NCBI GenBank assembly: GCA_013329255.1
Contig: DUKM01000088.1
Span: forward strand, 34,839-69,789
Direction of reading: 5' to 3'
Length of the DNA: 34,951 nt
DNA from: Candidatus Poseidoniaceae archaeon
GTDB taxonomy: Archaea; Thermoplasmatota; Poseidoniia; Poseidoniales; Poseidoniaceae
The notes below the pieces were generated by a model. The model searched no databases, was not told the origin of the DNA, and was given only the letters and a program-made list of their open reading frames with translations. Position numbers and translations under genes: made by a program. The number at the start of each line of letters is the position of its first letter. Position 1 is the first letter of the stretch. Of the stretch, positions 1 to 8,174 are shown in pieces.

Positions 1-91
1 AGCCTCAAAGAGACAGCACCCGAGTGAATTTTCTGCCGCCATCAACCCACTCAGCCCCCATTACGCACGCTCTTTAGTCGGGTGAAAGGTC

Positions 92-96
92 TTAAA
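92..96 (+). promoter_or_regulatory. Possible TATA element of the flotillin gene
   Basis: TTAAA lies 23-27 nt before the ATG at 119. That is the archaeal TATA-to-start distance expected for a leaderless or nearly leaderless mRNA. The only SD-like sequence between it and the start is a weak GGGA. This is a weak call from spacing and composition alone. Confidence 0.3.
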
Positions 97-118
97 GGTC
101 GGTGTACATGGGAATAAC

Positions 119-1507
119 ATGGCAGAACTATTCGTAATCGGAATTGGACTTTTCCTTTTTGTACTCCTCGGGACAATCTATGTTGCAACTCAGAGATACA
201 AACTCGCACCATCTGACCAAATTCTCGTCGTCTATGGTAACGTGAAAAATAAACAATCGGCAGAATGTATCCACGGTGGTGGAAAGATTGTTTGGCCTTT
301 GATTCAACACTACGCCTACTTGTCACTGCGCCCAATGACCCTTAACATCCCTCTTAAGCACGCTCTTTCAAAGCAAAACATCCGCATCAACGTCCCTTCA
401 TCGTTCACAATCGGAATCTCAACTGAGCCTTCGATCATGCAGAACGCTGCTACTCGACTGCTCGGCCTTCCACAGAGCGACATCGAAAAACTTGCAGAAG
501 ACATCATTTTCGGACAACTCCGATTGACCGTTGCTTCGCTCACCATCGAGCAAGTCAACCAGGACCGTGATTCATTCCTACGAATTGTGTTTACCAACGT
601 CGACACAGAACTGCACAAGCTCGGACTTTACCTCATCAACGTCAACGTGGTCGACATCACCGACGAGCGACAATACATCGAATCGATTGGTACCAAAGCC
701 GCAGAAACCGCTGTCAACGAAGCACTCGTGGAGACCGCCATTGCTCGCTCGACTGGTGAACTTGGTCAGGCCAAGGCAGACCGAGAGCGTGAAGTTGGTG
801 TTGCACAAAACTCCGCTGAGTCCGAAAAGGGCCAGAAGGAAGCAGAAGTCAACCGACGTGTTTTCGTCATGCAGCAAGAAGCAATGGGTAAGCAAGGTGA
901 AAACGTTGCTGCCGCAGAAATTGCTGACTTTGAAGCAGACCTCATTGTCAAGCAAGCCGATGCGCGAAAGCGTGCTGAAGTCGCTCAGCGTAACGCACAG
1001 AAGGATATCGAATCCGCTCAGTATGAACTCGAAGGCGAGCGATTGCGCGCTTTGGAAGTTGTTCGTGAAGAAGTTTCGAAGAAGACTGTCGAAATCGCTG
1101 CGGAAGCAGAAGCAGAGCGACAACGCCGAATCGCAAGGGGACAAGCCGATGCAACCCTCGCTCGATACCAAGCAGAAGCAGAAGGTACCAGAGCCGTGCT
1201 TGAAGCAAAGGCAGTTGGATACCAAAAGCTCGTGGCAAGCGCTGGTGGCGATGCAAAGGCTGCTGCCACACTCCTCATGGTCGAGAAGATGGAAGAATTG
1301 GTTGCACGACAAACTGAAGCAATCTCCAACCTCAAGATTGACAAGATTACCGTTTGGGACTCCGGAAACGGTGGCGCAAACGGCGAAGGCGGATCCACTT
1401 CCAACTTCATCTCCTCGTTGATGCAAAGCCTCCCACCTGTGCACGATGTTGCCAAGATGGCTGGTGTAGAACTGCCAGAATACCTCGGACGAGTCAAAGA
1501 AGATTGA
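119..1507 (+). CDS. Flotillin-like SPFH/band 7 membrane protein
   Basis: The 462-residue product has one N-terminal membrane helix (about residues 3-23), then an SPFH/band 7 domain (about 28-200). A long Ala/Glu/Arg/Gln-rich coiled coil follows (about 200-395), and a short Gly/Ser-rich linker leads to the C terminus. This order and length match flotillins, which oligomerise on the cytoplasmic face of the membrane and organise membrane microdomains. Seen: the helix and the heptad-like AEAEAERQRRIARGQAD region. Known: the family role. Inferred: microdomain function in this cell. The ATG at 119 puts the hydrophobic helix at the extreme N terminus, as usual. A TTAAA element 23-27 nt upstream suggests a leaderless or short-leader transcript. 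No nfeD-like partner is adjacent. The long antisense reading frames here are by-products of coiled-coil codon use. Confidence 0.9.
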   Translation: MAELFVIGIGLFLFVLLGTIYVATQRYKLAPSDQILVVYGNVKNKQSAECIHGGGKIVWPLIQHYAYLSLRPMTLNIPLKHALSKQNIRINVPSSFTIGISTEPSIMQNAATRLLGLPQSDIEKLAEDIIFGQLRLTVASLTIEQVNQDRDSFLRIVFTNVDTELHKLGLYLINVNVVDITDERQYIESIGTKAAETAVNEALVETAIARSTGELGQAKADREREVGVAQNSAESEKGQKEAEVNRRVFVMQQEAMGKQGENVAAAEIADFEADLIVKQADARKRAEVAQRNAQKDIESAQYELEGERLRALEVVREEVSKKTVEIAAEAEAERQRRIARGQADATLARYQAEAEGTRAVLEAKAVGYQKLVASAGGDAKAAATLLMVEKMEELVARQTEAISNLKIDKITVWDSGNGGANGEGGSTSNFISSLMQSLPPVHDVAKMAGVELPEYLGRVKED

Positions 1508-1525
1508 GTCCTCACGGCGCTTCAA

Positions 1526-1546
1526 AATGGGTTGCCAAAACCCATT
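1526..1546. other. Perfect hairpin between flotillin and fhs
   Basis: AATGGGTT and AACCCATT form a perfect 8-bp stem around the 5-nt loop GCCAA, 19 nt after the flotillin stop. No T-tract follows on the forward strand, so it is not a clear terminator. It may be an mRNA 3'-end stabiliser or processing site. Confidence 0.6.
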
Positions 1547-1602
1547 GCAAAACCCCCATCCACCCGAGGGATTGAAAGCCATAACCACACGGTACAAGGT
1601 CC

Positions 1603-3318
1603 ATGGCCAGTGACTTAGAAATTGCTCGAGCGGCTTCCTTAGAGCCCATTGAAACCATTGCATGGAAATTGGGCATCTCGAGCCATGAGTTGATACCCAT
1701 GGGTAAGGGCATGGCAAAGATCACTTGGGAAGCCCTCAGTGAACGCTTTTCACGCCCGCAAGGCAGCCTCGTTCTCGTCACTTCGGTCAATCCTACGCCG
1801 TTTGGAGAAGGTAAAACAGTCACAACAATTGGCTTGACTCAGGCCTTGTGTGCAATCGATCAATCAGCAACGTGCGTTATTCGTGAACCATCCATGGGTC
1901 CCGTATTCGGAATCAAGGGGGGTGCCGCAGGTGGGGGCCAATCGCAAGTGCTTCCAATGGAAGACATCAACCTCCATTTCACTGGAGATCTTCATGCTGT
2001 AACTTCGGCGCACAACCTTCTTTCCGCACTGGTGGACAACCACATCAAGCATGGCAATGCGACCAAATTAGATCCGACAAGGATCTTCTGGCCTCGAGTG
2101 ATTGACATGAACGATCGAGCCCTGCGCAGCATAACCGTCGGGCTTGGCGGTCCTGCAAATGGAAATCCACGCCAAGACCGATTCGACATCACCGCCGCAA
2201 GTGAAGTGATGGCGATCCTGGTGCTCGCCAATGACTACGAAGACCTACGCCGTCGACTTGGCGATATCGTTGTCGGACAATCCACAGAAGGACGTCCGGT
2301 AAAAGCGGAAGAGATTGAGGCAGCTGGAGCAATGGCCTTGCTCTTGCGCAATGCCTTTTTACCTAATTTAGTCCAAACCCTCGAAGGAAACCCTGCTTTC
2401 ATCCACGGTGGGCCTTTTGCCAACATTGCTCATGGCAATTCGAGCATCATCGCCGACCGATTGGCGCTCGGCGCAGCAGATATTGTGGTCACGGAAGCAG
2501 GATTTGGTTCCGATATGGGCGCTGAGAAGTTCATGCACATCAAAGCCGCTACTTCAGGAAAAGCCCCCGATTGTGTAGTCATGAACGTCACCGTGCGTTC
2601 TATGAAACTGCACGGAGGAGCGTTCGGGAGCCGTGGTGGCTACCGTCCATCGAGGGAGGAACTCGATGAGGAGAACATCGACGCAGTCACCCGTGGCGCC
2701 CAAGGAAACCTCGACCGCCACATCCGCAACATGGCTGGTTTTGGCATGCCCGTAATCGTCTCAATCAACCGGTTTACTGCCGATACAGACGGCGAACTTG
2801 ATGCGCTCGCCGCCCAAGCACGAGCAAGTGGGGCTCATGCGGTTACCATGACTGAAGTTCATGCCAAAGGTGGAGCCGGTGGCGAAGAATTAGCCCGAGC
2901 CGTTGTCTCTGCCATCCAAGATCACGTGGCTGCAGGCCGCCCTTTCACTCCGCTGTTCACCAAGGACGCACCGGTTATGGACAAGGTCAACGGCATTGCC
3001 AAGCGCATCTACAAAGCAGAAGGCGTAGAAGTTGACACAAAAGCCATGAAACAACTTGCTGCCATTGAATCGTGGGGTTACGGCCATCTTCCTGTATGCA
3101 TGGCAAAAACTCAGTATTCGTTTTCGCATGATGCAGGGCTGTTGGGAGCACCTGTTGGCTTCACAATTCCAGTCCGGGAGTTCCGACTGAATGCAGGAGC
3201 AGGATTCATCGTGGCCGTACTTGGCAACATGATGACCATGCCAGGTCTACCAAAGCGCCCTGCAGCAGCAGACATGGACATGGACGAAAACGGCCAACTC
3301 ACTGGCGTCTTTGGGTGA
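1603..3318 (+). CDS. fhs: Formate--tetrahydrofolate ligase
   Basis: The 571-residue protein catalyses ATP-dependent ligation of formate to tetrahydrofolate, giving 10-formyl-THF for purine and one-carbon metabolism in the cytoplasm. The family P-loop TPFGEGKT is at residues 65-72. It is followed by the highly conserved EPSMGPVFGIKGGAAGGG and MEDINLHFTGD blocks. Length is close to the usual 555-560 residues, with a slightly long N terminus. The ATG at 1603 is preceded by AAGGT, a weak ribosome-binding match. Pelota starts 5 nt after the stop, so the two are probably co-transcribed although unrelated in function. The gene is widespread in bacteria and patchy in archaea, so ancient transfer is plausible. 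The assignment is very secure. Confidence 0.97.
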   Translation: MASDLEIARAASLEPIETIAWKLGISSHELIPMGKGMAKITWEALSERFSRPQGSLVLVTSVNPTPFGEGKTVTTIGLTQALCAIDQSATCVIREPSMGPVFGIKGGAAGGGQSQVLPMEDINLHFTGDLHAVTSAHNLLSALVDNHIKHGNATKLDPTRIFWPRVIDMNDRALRSITVGLGGPANGNPRQDRFDITAASEVMAILVLANDYEDLRRRLGDIVVGQSTEGRPVKAEEIEAAGAMALLLRNAFLPNLVQTLEGNPAFIHGGPFANIAHGNSSIIADRLALGAADIVVTEAGFGSDMGAEKFMHIKAATSGKAPDCVVMNVTVRSMKLHGGAFGSRGGYRPSREELDEENIDAVTRGAQGNLDRHIRNMAGFGMPVIVSINRFTADTDGELDALAAQARASGAHAVTMTEVHAKGGAGGEELARAVVSAIQDHVAAGRPFTPLFTKDAPVMDKVNGIAKRIYKAEGVEVDTKAMKQLAAIESWGYGHLPVCMAKTQYSFSHDAGLLGAPVGFTIPVREFRLNAGAGFIVAVLGNMMTMPGLPKRPAAADMDMDENGQLTGVFG

Positions 3319-3323
3319 ACTGA

Positions 3324-4388
3324 ATGAAAATCCTCAAGCGAGAACCCACCAAGTGGCGTTTGCGGATTGAATCAGAAGATGACTTGTGGACCTTATCCCA
3401 TCTTGCAAGACCCGGGCTAAGCATCGGTATGCTTGGAGAACGCCGCGACCAAACGACTACCGGAGAAGAAGGCGGTCGAGCAAAGGTTGCCGAGCGAAAG
3501 AAAATGTGGATACGACTGAAGATTGCTACAACTGAGTACCAGGCGTTCAGTGAACTGCTCCGTGTACACGGTTTGATCGAGGAAGCACAATTCGATGTTG
3601 GGCTCCACCACACCCACATTGTCGAACTACGCAATGATGTTGAATTAACAGCAATCCACGCCTTTTCACAGGCAGATTACGAACTTCTGCGACAATCTGA
3701 AAAAGCAGCTCAACAAACCAACATAGCACTCGCGATGGTTGAAACGGATGAAATTGTCCTGTTCTACATTACACCAAGGGGCCTCAAGGAAGGGGCGACT
3801 TGGACCATGCGAGGTGGAGGAAAGCGAGGTGACCTCAAGCAGTCTTCCGGTATCGCCGCAACATTTCGCAGCAACGTCATCAAAGCAGTGACCGCAACCC
3901 TCGATGAATCCACGCCACTGTTGCTATGCGGGCCCGGTCATCCAAGAGATGTCCTCCTCAGCGACATGAAGGCATTAGGGCACACGAGATTCATGAAATC
4001 AATTGCCACTTCGATGGCAGGCAGAGCCGGAGCCAATGAACTGCTTCGAGAAGGCCTTGCAGGAGACCTGTTGAGTGAATACGCTATTTCCAAAGAAACC
4101 TCCCTTTTGGACGAAGCTTGGACTCGCCTATCGACCAATGGGGCTGTGGCTTACGGTCCGGAAGCGCTGGCTAAAGCGATGGATGAAGGCGCTATTGAAG
4201 TGTTTTTGATCACAGCAGATTTGCTCCGCAACCAAGACCAAAGAATCAACGGAAAGACTTGGGCGATATGGGCCGAAGGGTTGGCCGATATTGGCGCTAC
4301 AATGATTCAATGTTCAGTCGATCATGATGCTGGTCAGCAATTGGTCGGTATGGGCGGAGCTATTGCCTTGCTTAGGTACGCGATGTGA
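3324..4388 (+). CDS. pelA: Pelota (Dom34-like mRNA surveillance factor)
   Basis: The 354-residue protein is an eRF1 paralogue that enters the A site of stalled ribosomes and, with ABCE1 and aEF1A, splits them. The N-terminal Lsm-like domain (about 1-130) shows the family pattern of RIESEDDLWTL, the WIRLKI strand and a GLHHTHIVEL strand. The C-terminal eRF1 domain 3 carries AYGPEALAKAMDEGAIEVFL near residues 275-295. No GGQ tripeptide is present, as expected for Pelota and unlike eRF1. Length matches archaeal Pelotas of about 350 residues. The start is supported by GGTGA, which overlaps the fhs stop codon and lies a few nucleotides before the ATG, so translational coupling is likely. Confidence 0.95.
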   Translation: MKILKREPTKWRLRIESEDDLWTLSHLARPGLSIGMLGERRDQTTTGEEGGRAKVAERKKMWIRLKIATTEYQAFSELLRVHGLIEEAQFDVGLHHTHIVELRNDVELTAIHAFSQADYELLRQSEKAAQQTNIALAMVETDEIVLFYITPRGLKEGATWTMRGGGKRGDLKQSSGIAATFRSNVIKAVTATLDESTPLLLCGPGHPRDVLLSDMKALGHTRFMKSIATSMAGRAGANELLREGLAGDLLSEYAISKETSLLDEAWTRLSTNGAVAYGPEALAKAMDEGAIEVFLITADLLRNQDQRINGKTWAIWAEGLADIGATMIQCSVDHDAGQQLVGMGGAIALLRYAM

Positions 4389-4397
4389 GGAATAGCT

Positions 4398-4706
4398 ATG
4401 CGAATCGTTCATCTCAAAGATTTAGGAGATAATCCTCGTGCCTCGATGTCCGGTGCACGGTGGTTGGTTCTCAAAGCCGACGAGATTGCTCATTCAACCA
4501 CACTGTTGATGTTCACAGAACTTGATGACATCTTGGTTGCAGTTGACCACCGTGGATCTCGACCGGAGCCGGGATTGTGGCAACGAGCGGTTCATTTCAT
4601 CATGATCGATGGTACAACTGCGGATGCTGAAACCTTCAGACGAACTTCGGGAATTACCAAAGTCGTAGCTGGCTCGAGCGAAGCACTCGTGCAGCACCTT
4701 TGGTAG
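4398..4706 (+). CDS. Small conserved-looking protein, unknown function
   Basis: I do not recognise this 102-residue protein. It is predicted soluble, with no signal peptide, membrane helix or metal-binding cysteines. It has alternating hydrophobic strands (TLLMFTEL, ILVAVDH, HFIMIDG) and a C-terminal helix, suggesting a small alpha/beta fold. It is a real gene on context: GAGG at 4387-4390 overlaps the Pelota stop with 7-nt spacing to the ATG, and it sits 9 nt after Pelota in the same direction. Coupling to Pelota suggests a translation-related role, but that is inference only. It ends one base before the reverse-strand tRNA-Val. Confidence 0.75.
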   Translation: MRIVHLKDLGDNPRASMSGARWLVLKADEIAHSTTLLMFTELDDILVAVDHRGSRPEPGLWQRAVHFIMIDGTTADAETFRRTSGITKVVAGSSEALVQHLW

Positions 4707-4707
4707 A

Positions 4708-4780
4708 TGGGTCTGGAGGGATTTGAACCCTCGATCAACGCCGTGTAAGGGCGGTGTCATAACCACTAGACCACAGACCC
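4708..4780 (-). tRNA. tRNA-Val (anticodon UAC)
   Basis: The reverse strand folds as a 73-nt cloverleaf. It has a perfect 7-bp acceptor (GGGTCTG/CAGACCC), discriminator A, the T-arm GAGGG-TTCAAAT-CCCTC, and the anticodon loop CTTACAC, which gives UAC at 4745-4747. The outermost anticodon-stem pair (27-43) is C-U, a mismatch. CCA is not encoded. The gene lies between two forward genes, transcribed against them. Confidence 0.95.
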
Positions 4781-4816
4781 ACTTCGTCCTGTAAGCCTCA
4801 GTTCTTGAAGCCATTG

Positions 4817-4835
4817 TTTGAGGGTTAACCTCAAA
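4817..4835. promoter_or_regulatory. Perfect 7-bp inverted repeat upstream of cinA and tRNA-Val
   Basis: TTTGAGG and CCTCAAA are separated by GTTAA. The palindrome sits 37 nt from the tRNA-Val 5' end and 27 nt from the cinA start, in the divergent intergenic space. It could be an operator-like site or a hairpin. The symmetry is seen; the function is not. Confidence 0.4.
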
Positions 4836-4861
4836 GACGATGAGTCGCGCCCTCAGGTTGC

Positions 4862-5548
4862 ATGGATGAAGATGTCCAAGCGGCTGCAGCCCGCCTTGTG
4901 CGCCGTCTGAAAGAAGGTGGCCACACCATCACAGTAGCAGAGTCCTGCACGGGTGGATTGCTGGCAAGCTCCTTCACAGACATAGCCGGTGCATCGCAAT
5001 GGTTCAACCAATCTTGGGTGACATACTCAAATGAATCGAAGATTCAAGAACTGAGTGTCAAGCCAGAAACATTGGAGTCGAAAGGGGCTGTTTCAGCCAT
5101 TGTCGCCATGGAAATGGCTCAAGGGGCACGGGAGCGTGCAAACGCCAGCCTCGCCATATCCATTACCGGTATTGCTGGACCCGCCAGTGATGGAACCAAC
5201 AAGAAGGTCGGCATGGTCTATGTCGGCATTGCCTCAGCCACATGGGCAAACGCAGATTCCACTCAAATTGGAGGGAACAGGGCTGAAAATAAAATTGGCT
5301 TTGTCCACTTTGCACTGCTGACCGCCATCCGTCGTTACGACATAGCCATGGCCAAGCAAGAAGAAAGCGAGCGGGCTCAAGATGAAGCCAGAAAGGCAGA
5401 AGTTCTTGCTCAGGCCCAGTTTGAAATTGATCGGGCCAAAAGGGATGCAGCAACCCGAGAAGCAGCGCCTTGGCGGGATGATGATTTCGACGGCGATGGA
5501 AAACCCACCGGGTCAGAAGATGCCATCGACAGCGACGTCAAGTGGTAG
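4862..5548 (+). CDS. CinA/PncC-type nicotinamide-nucleotide amidohydrolase with a charged EF-hand-like tail
   Basis: Residues 1 to about 160 form the CinA C-terminal (PncC) domain. It has AESCTGG with the expected catalytic serine at residue 28, a VTYSNESK motif near 57-64 and an ITGIAGPASDG loop. This family deamidates NMN to nicotinate mononucleotide in pyridine-nucleotide recycling. The protein is 228 residues, longer than the usual 160-170. The extra C-terminal part is a charged, coiled-coil-like helix (about 162-200) followed by DFDGDGKPTGSE at 208-219, which fits the 12-residue EF-hand loop spacing of D1, D3, D5 and E12. The ATG at 4862 is preceded by AGGT. DNA polymerase D small subunit follows 67 nt later. 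The enzyme assignment is strong; the role of the tail is unknown. Confidence 0.88.
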   Translation: MDEDVQAAAARLVRRLKEGGHTITVAESCTGGLLASSFTDIAGASQWFNQSWVTYSNESKIQELSVKPETLESKGAVSAIVAMEMAQGARERANASLAISITGIAGPASDGTNKKVGMVYVGIASATWANADSTQIGGNRAENKIGFVHFALLTAIRRYDIAMAKQEESERAQDEARKAEVLAQAQFEIDRAKRDAATREAAPWRDDDFDGDGKPTGSEDAIDSDVKW

Positions 5549-5615
5549 CGCTTCACACAAAAAAATCACTCACCCTCACCGGTGTGCTTTTGGAGGGCCT
5601 CCGTTACCTTGTGTT

Positions 5616-7250
5616 ATGAGTGCGCCGTGGGAAGACATCCTCCCTGTCCTGCGCTCACGAGGCATTGTCCCTACAGCATCCGTACGGGATGAATTGGTCA
5701 AATTGGAAGACCTGAAGGGCGTTCTTGATTGCGCAGAGGCGGTGGCCTTTGACAAGGGATTTCTGACGGCTGAAATTTTGGAAGACATGGTCGCAGTTTG
5801 GCGTGGAAAGCAGCGAATGATGGCCAATCAGCCAGCAGCACAACCTGCCACATCCCCTCTGCCTGCACCGCCGATCAACAGTACAAACAACACAGATTTA
5901 GGACGAACAATTGCCCCAATCCACGAACCTGAGCCGCTCGATGTGCGGTTCAGAAATAACCTACCGGACTGGAAAGAAAGTGATTTCAGCGAACATGCGA
6001 ATGACGCTTCAAGCGATATTTTGGTCCACTATGACATCACAGGAAACAGCACCACAGAAGGGAAGATGAGTGATATCACCTCTTGCTTCAGCGACCGTCT
6101 AACAAGCATCAGAAAGATGATTATCCAAAATTCTCGCCTTCCACGAACACCGACAGAAATTGTCAGACTTCACGCTGAAAGCAGCCGCTATCAAGGTTAT
6201 GAGAACAAAGCCGTAGCCATTGGTTTGGTCAATGAACCGAGGTACACAAAAAACGGTCACCTCATTTGGAACCTCGAAGATGAGACTGGAGAATTGACCT
6301 GCCTTCTCACAAAACGAAAGGGCGATGATCGAGATCGAGCGCACGAGCAAATACTGGAAGCGGGGCTCATGCCGGATGACGTGCTGGGGGTTTCAGGAAC
6401 CTTCAGCCAAACTGGTGATTTGTTTTACGTTGATGATCTTCACTTTCCAATGAAAGAAAAACACATCAAGGCCAGTTCAGAACACGGTGTAAGCGTGGCC
6501 TTCCTTTCGGACATTCACGTCGGTTCGAAGACATTCCTCGAAGCCCAATGGCATAAGATGGTCCGCTGGTTCCATACAGATCCGCTGGCAAAGACCATCA
6601 AATACCTCATTCTTTCAGGTGACTGCGTGGATGGAGTGGGTATTTATCCCGGACAAGACAGTGAATTATCCATACCAGATTTGTATGGCCAGTACCAGGA
6701 ATTCGCTCGATTGCTGGAACTGCTCCCCGATTGGGTGGAGTGCGTCATGCTCCCTGGAAATCACGATGCTGTACGACCAGCAGAACCTCAGCCGACATTC
6801 GAAAAAGACATTCAGCAGGATTACAACACGACCACGTTTGTTGGCAATCCCTGTGACTTCTCGTTGCACGGTGTACGCCACCTCTCATACCACGGGAAAT
6901 CAATTGACGACTTTGTTGCGGGGTTGAGAACGGTGACGTACGCAGATCCTGTTGAAGCCATGCGACAAATGCTGAGAAGGCGCCACTTAGCCCCTCAGTG
7001 GGGTGGAAAAACACCATTATCTCCGGAACCAGAGGATGGGCTCGTCATTCGAGAAGTTCCGGACATTTTCGTAACAGGTCACGTTCACGGTCACGCTTGC
7101 ATTGATTACAAGGGGACCACACTGATTTGTTCAAGCACTTGGCAGGATCAAACCTCATACCAGCGAATGCTTGGATTCCAACCTAAGCCATGCATGCTGA
7201 CCATTGTCAACCTCAAAAGCCACGCAACGACAGCAATACCATTCGCCTGA
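5616..7250 (+). CDS. polB: DNA polymerase D small subunit DP1 (3'-5' exonuclease subunit)
   Basis: DP1 is the Mre11-like proofreading subunit of the archaeal replicative polymerase D and partners with DP2, whose gene is not in this window. From the ATG at 5616 the product is 544 residues. It has an N-terminal helical domain, a variable Pro/Ala-rich linker, and an OB-fold near 170-280 (GHLIWNLEDETGELTCLL). A calcineurin-type phosphoesterase domain follows, with DIHVGS near 299, GDCVDG near 335, GNHDA near 381 and GHVHGHA near 488. All metal-ligand motifs look intact, so exonuclease activity is likely. The frame stays open upstream to 5382, but that part overlaps cinA and looks non-coding, so I chose the MSAPWEDILP start. 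No clear SD precedes it. Confidence 0.95.
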   Translation: MSAPWEDILPVLRSRGIVPTASVRDELVKLEDLKGVLDCAEAVAFDKGFLTAEILEDMVAVWRGKQRMMANQPAAQPATSPLPAPPINSTNNTDLGRTIAPIHEPEPLDVRFRNNLPDWKESDFSEHANDASSDILVHYDITGNSTTEGKMSDITSCFSDRLTSIRKMIIQNSRLPRTPTEIVRLHAESSRYQGYENKAVAIGLVNEPRYTKNGHLIWNLEDETGELTCLLTKRKGDDRDRAHEQILEAGLMPDDVLGVSGTFSQTGDLFYVDDLHFPMKEKHIKASSEHGVSVAFLSDIHVGSKTFLEAQWHKMVRWFHTDPLAKTIKYLILSGDCVDGVGIYPGQDSELSIPDLYGQYQEFARLLELLPDWVECVMLPGNHDAVRPAEPQPTFEKDIQQDYNTTTFVGNPCDFSLHGVRHLSYHGKSIDDFVAGLRTVTYADPVEAMRQMLRRRHLAPQWGGKTPLSPEPEDGLVIREVPDIFVTGHVHGHACIDYKGTTLICSSTWQDQTSYQRMLGFQPKPCMLTIVNLKSHATTAIPFA

Positions 7251-7256
7251 ACGAAT

Positions 7257-7943
7257 TTAAACTCCAAGGTATGGAGCGATGTCGAACAAATCTTTGCCCA
7301 TAACCACTGGAACTCCAGCAGCCTCGAATGCTAGTTTGGATGAATCCCGTGTAGGATTGAAGCCAATGAAATGGCCTCCATCAATACGCATTGAAAGATC
7401 CATTTCGGAATCACCCACACTGACGCAGCCACTTGCCTCGAGATTGTTCATGGCTAATAGCCGCTGAATAATTTCACCCTTACCAGTAGCATGAAGTCGG
7501 CAAATGCCCTCGTCTCCAAGCGTGTCATCTTCGTTAAATTCAAAGCCATTCGCAATCCAATCGTCGACCTTGAGCATGGCAGCGATGGAGGCAACAAACA
7601 AATCGACCCCAGCGCTGACAATGGCCACGAAAATACCCTGATCTTGGAGGTGCTGAACCAATTCTCGTGCCCCTTTCATCAGTTGCACACCAGCATAGGC
7701 CCTAAAGAGGTCTTCTCGATGGATTGGGTCTTCTATCGACTTCCATTTCTTGATGTCCAACCGCATGAATTCAGCATCTGATATTTCGCCATCGATGAAC
7801 CTCTGGAGGTTGGCACCATTGTCTGTTCCGAAGTGGTCATGGAGCGTGCGCCAAGAGCTGACTGCATCGACAAGAACACCGTCGCAATCAAACACAACAC
7901 ACGTCGTTTTAGTGAGCGGTGTAATGATTGGACCTTGTGCCAT
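7257..7943 (-). CDS. HAD-family phosphatase, SerB-like
   Basis: This 228-residue HAD hydrolase has the nucleophile motif FDCDGVLVD (Asp19 nucleophile, Asp21 acid/base). It also has a motif II region VAIVSAGVD, a GKGEIIQ lysine segment as motif III, and VGDSEMDLSM as motif IV. Cap-domain size and the motif II serine context resemble phosphoserine phosphatases, which complete serine synthesis. Substrate choice in this superfamily cannot be settled from motifs, so phosphoserine is the leading guess rather than proven. The gene converges on the polD small subunit with a 6-nt gap. It lies downstream of the giant surface gene, separated by a strong terminator, so it is probably expressed on its own. 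Confidence 0.85.
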   Translation of the reverse strand: MAQGPIITPLTKTTCVVFDCDGVLVDAVSSWRTLHDHFGTDNGANLQRFIDGEISDAEFMRLDIKKWKSIEDPIHREDLFRAYAGVQLMKGARELVQHLQDQGIFVAIVSAGVDLFVASIAAMLKVDDWIANGFEFNEDDTLGDEGICRLHATGKGEIIQRLLAMNNLEASGCVSVGDSEMDLSMRIDGGHFIGFNPTRDSSKLAFEAAGVPVVMGKDLFDIAPYLGV

Positions 7944-7995
7944 GGCTTGTGGACAGAGTGCGGGTTTGAAAGGCTTCGCAACAACACTGTCGTTG

Positions 7996-8031
7996 AAAAA
8001 GAAAAGAGGGGGGCCGAAGACAGGGGGCCCC
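7996..8031 (-). terminator. Terminator of the giant surface-protein gene
   Basis: On the reverse strand a GGGGCC/GGCCCC stem (8026-8031 with 8010-8015) is followed by the T-rich run CTTTTCTTTTT (7996-8006). A GC hairpin plus T-run ends the transcription unit of the giant gene before the SerB-like gene. Confidence 0.75.
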
Positions 8032-8063
8032 TTTCGGAAACCCCCTGCGTTCGGGCGGGCTTT

Positions 8064-8137
8064 CCACCGTTGAGGTGGATCATCCCATTTCTGGGATGTT
8101 GGGAGACAAGAGGGATAGAGGCCGAAGCCCCTATCCC
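8064..8137 (-). other. Cluster of three hairpins in the 3' UTR of the giant gene
   Basis: There are three inverted repeats in a row. At 8112-8137 an 11-bp stem closes a UUCG tetraloop when transcribed on the reverse strand, with one G-U pair there that would be an A-C mismatch on the other strand. At 8081-8098 are CATCCC/GGGATG, and at 8064-8078 are CCACC/GGTGG. The G-U versus A-C asymmetry indicates the reverse-strand RNA is the functional one. They probably protect the 3' end of a 13.5-kb mRNA or reinforce termination. Confidence 0.65.
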
Positions 8138-8174
8138 CAATGCGTCCGATTGTCTTCAGCGTTCAAACTTGAAC

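Noticed and set aside
1508-1602. Possible folate-sensing riboswitch upstream of fhs
   Set aside because: Only a simple 8-bp hairpin is present, with no multi-helix THF-riboswitch core, and those elements are known from bacteria.
578-1717. 379-residue antisense reading frame across the flotillin gene
   Set aside because: It is opposite a coiled-coil coding region, has Cys/Phe-rich composition without domain pattern, and no ribosome-binding or promoter context.
5382-5615. N-terminal extension of the polymerase D small subunit to 5382
   Set aside because: It overlaps cinA in another frame, is of non-coding character, and DP1 proteins normally begin near MSAPWEDILP-like sequence.
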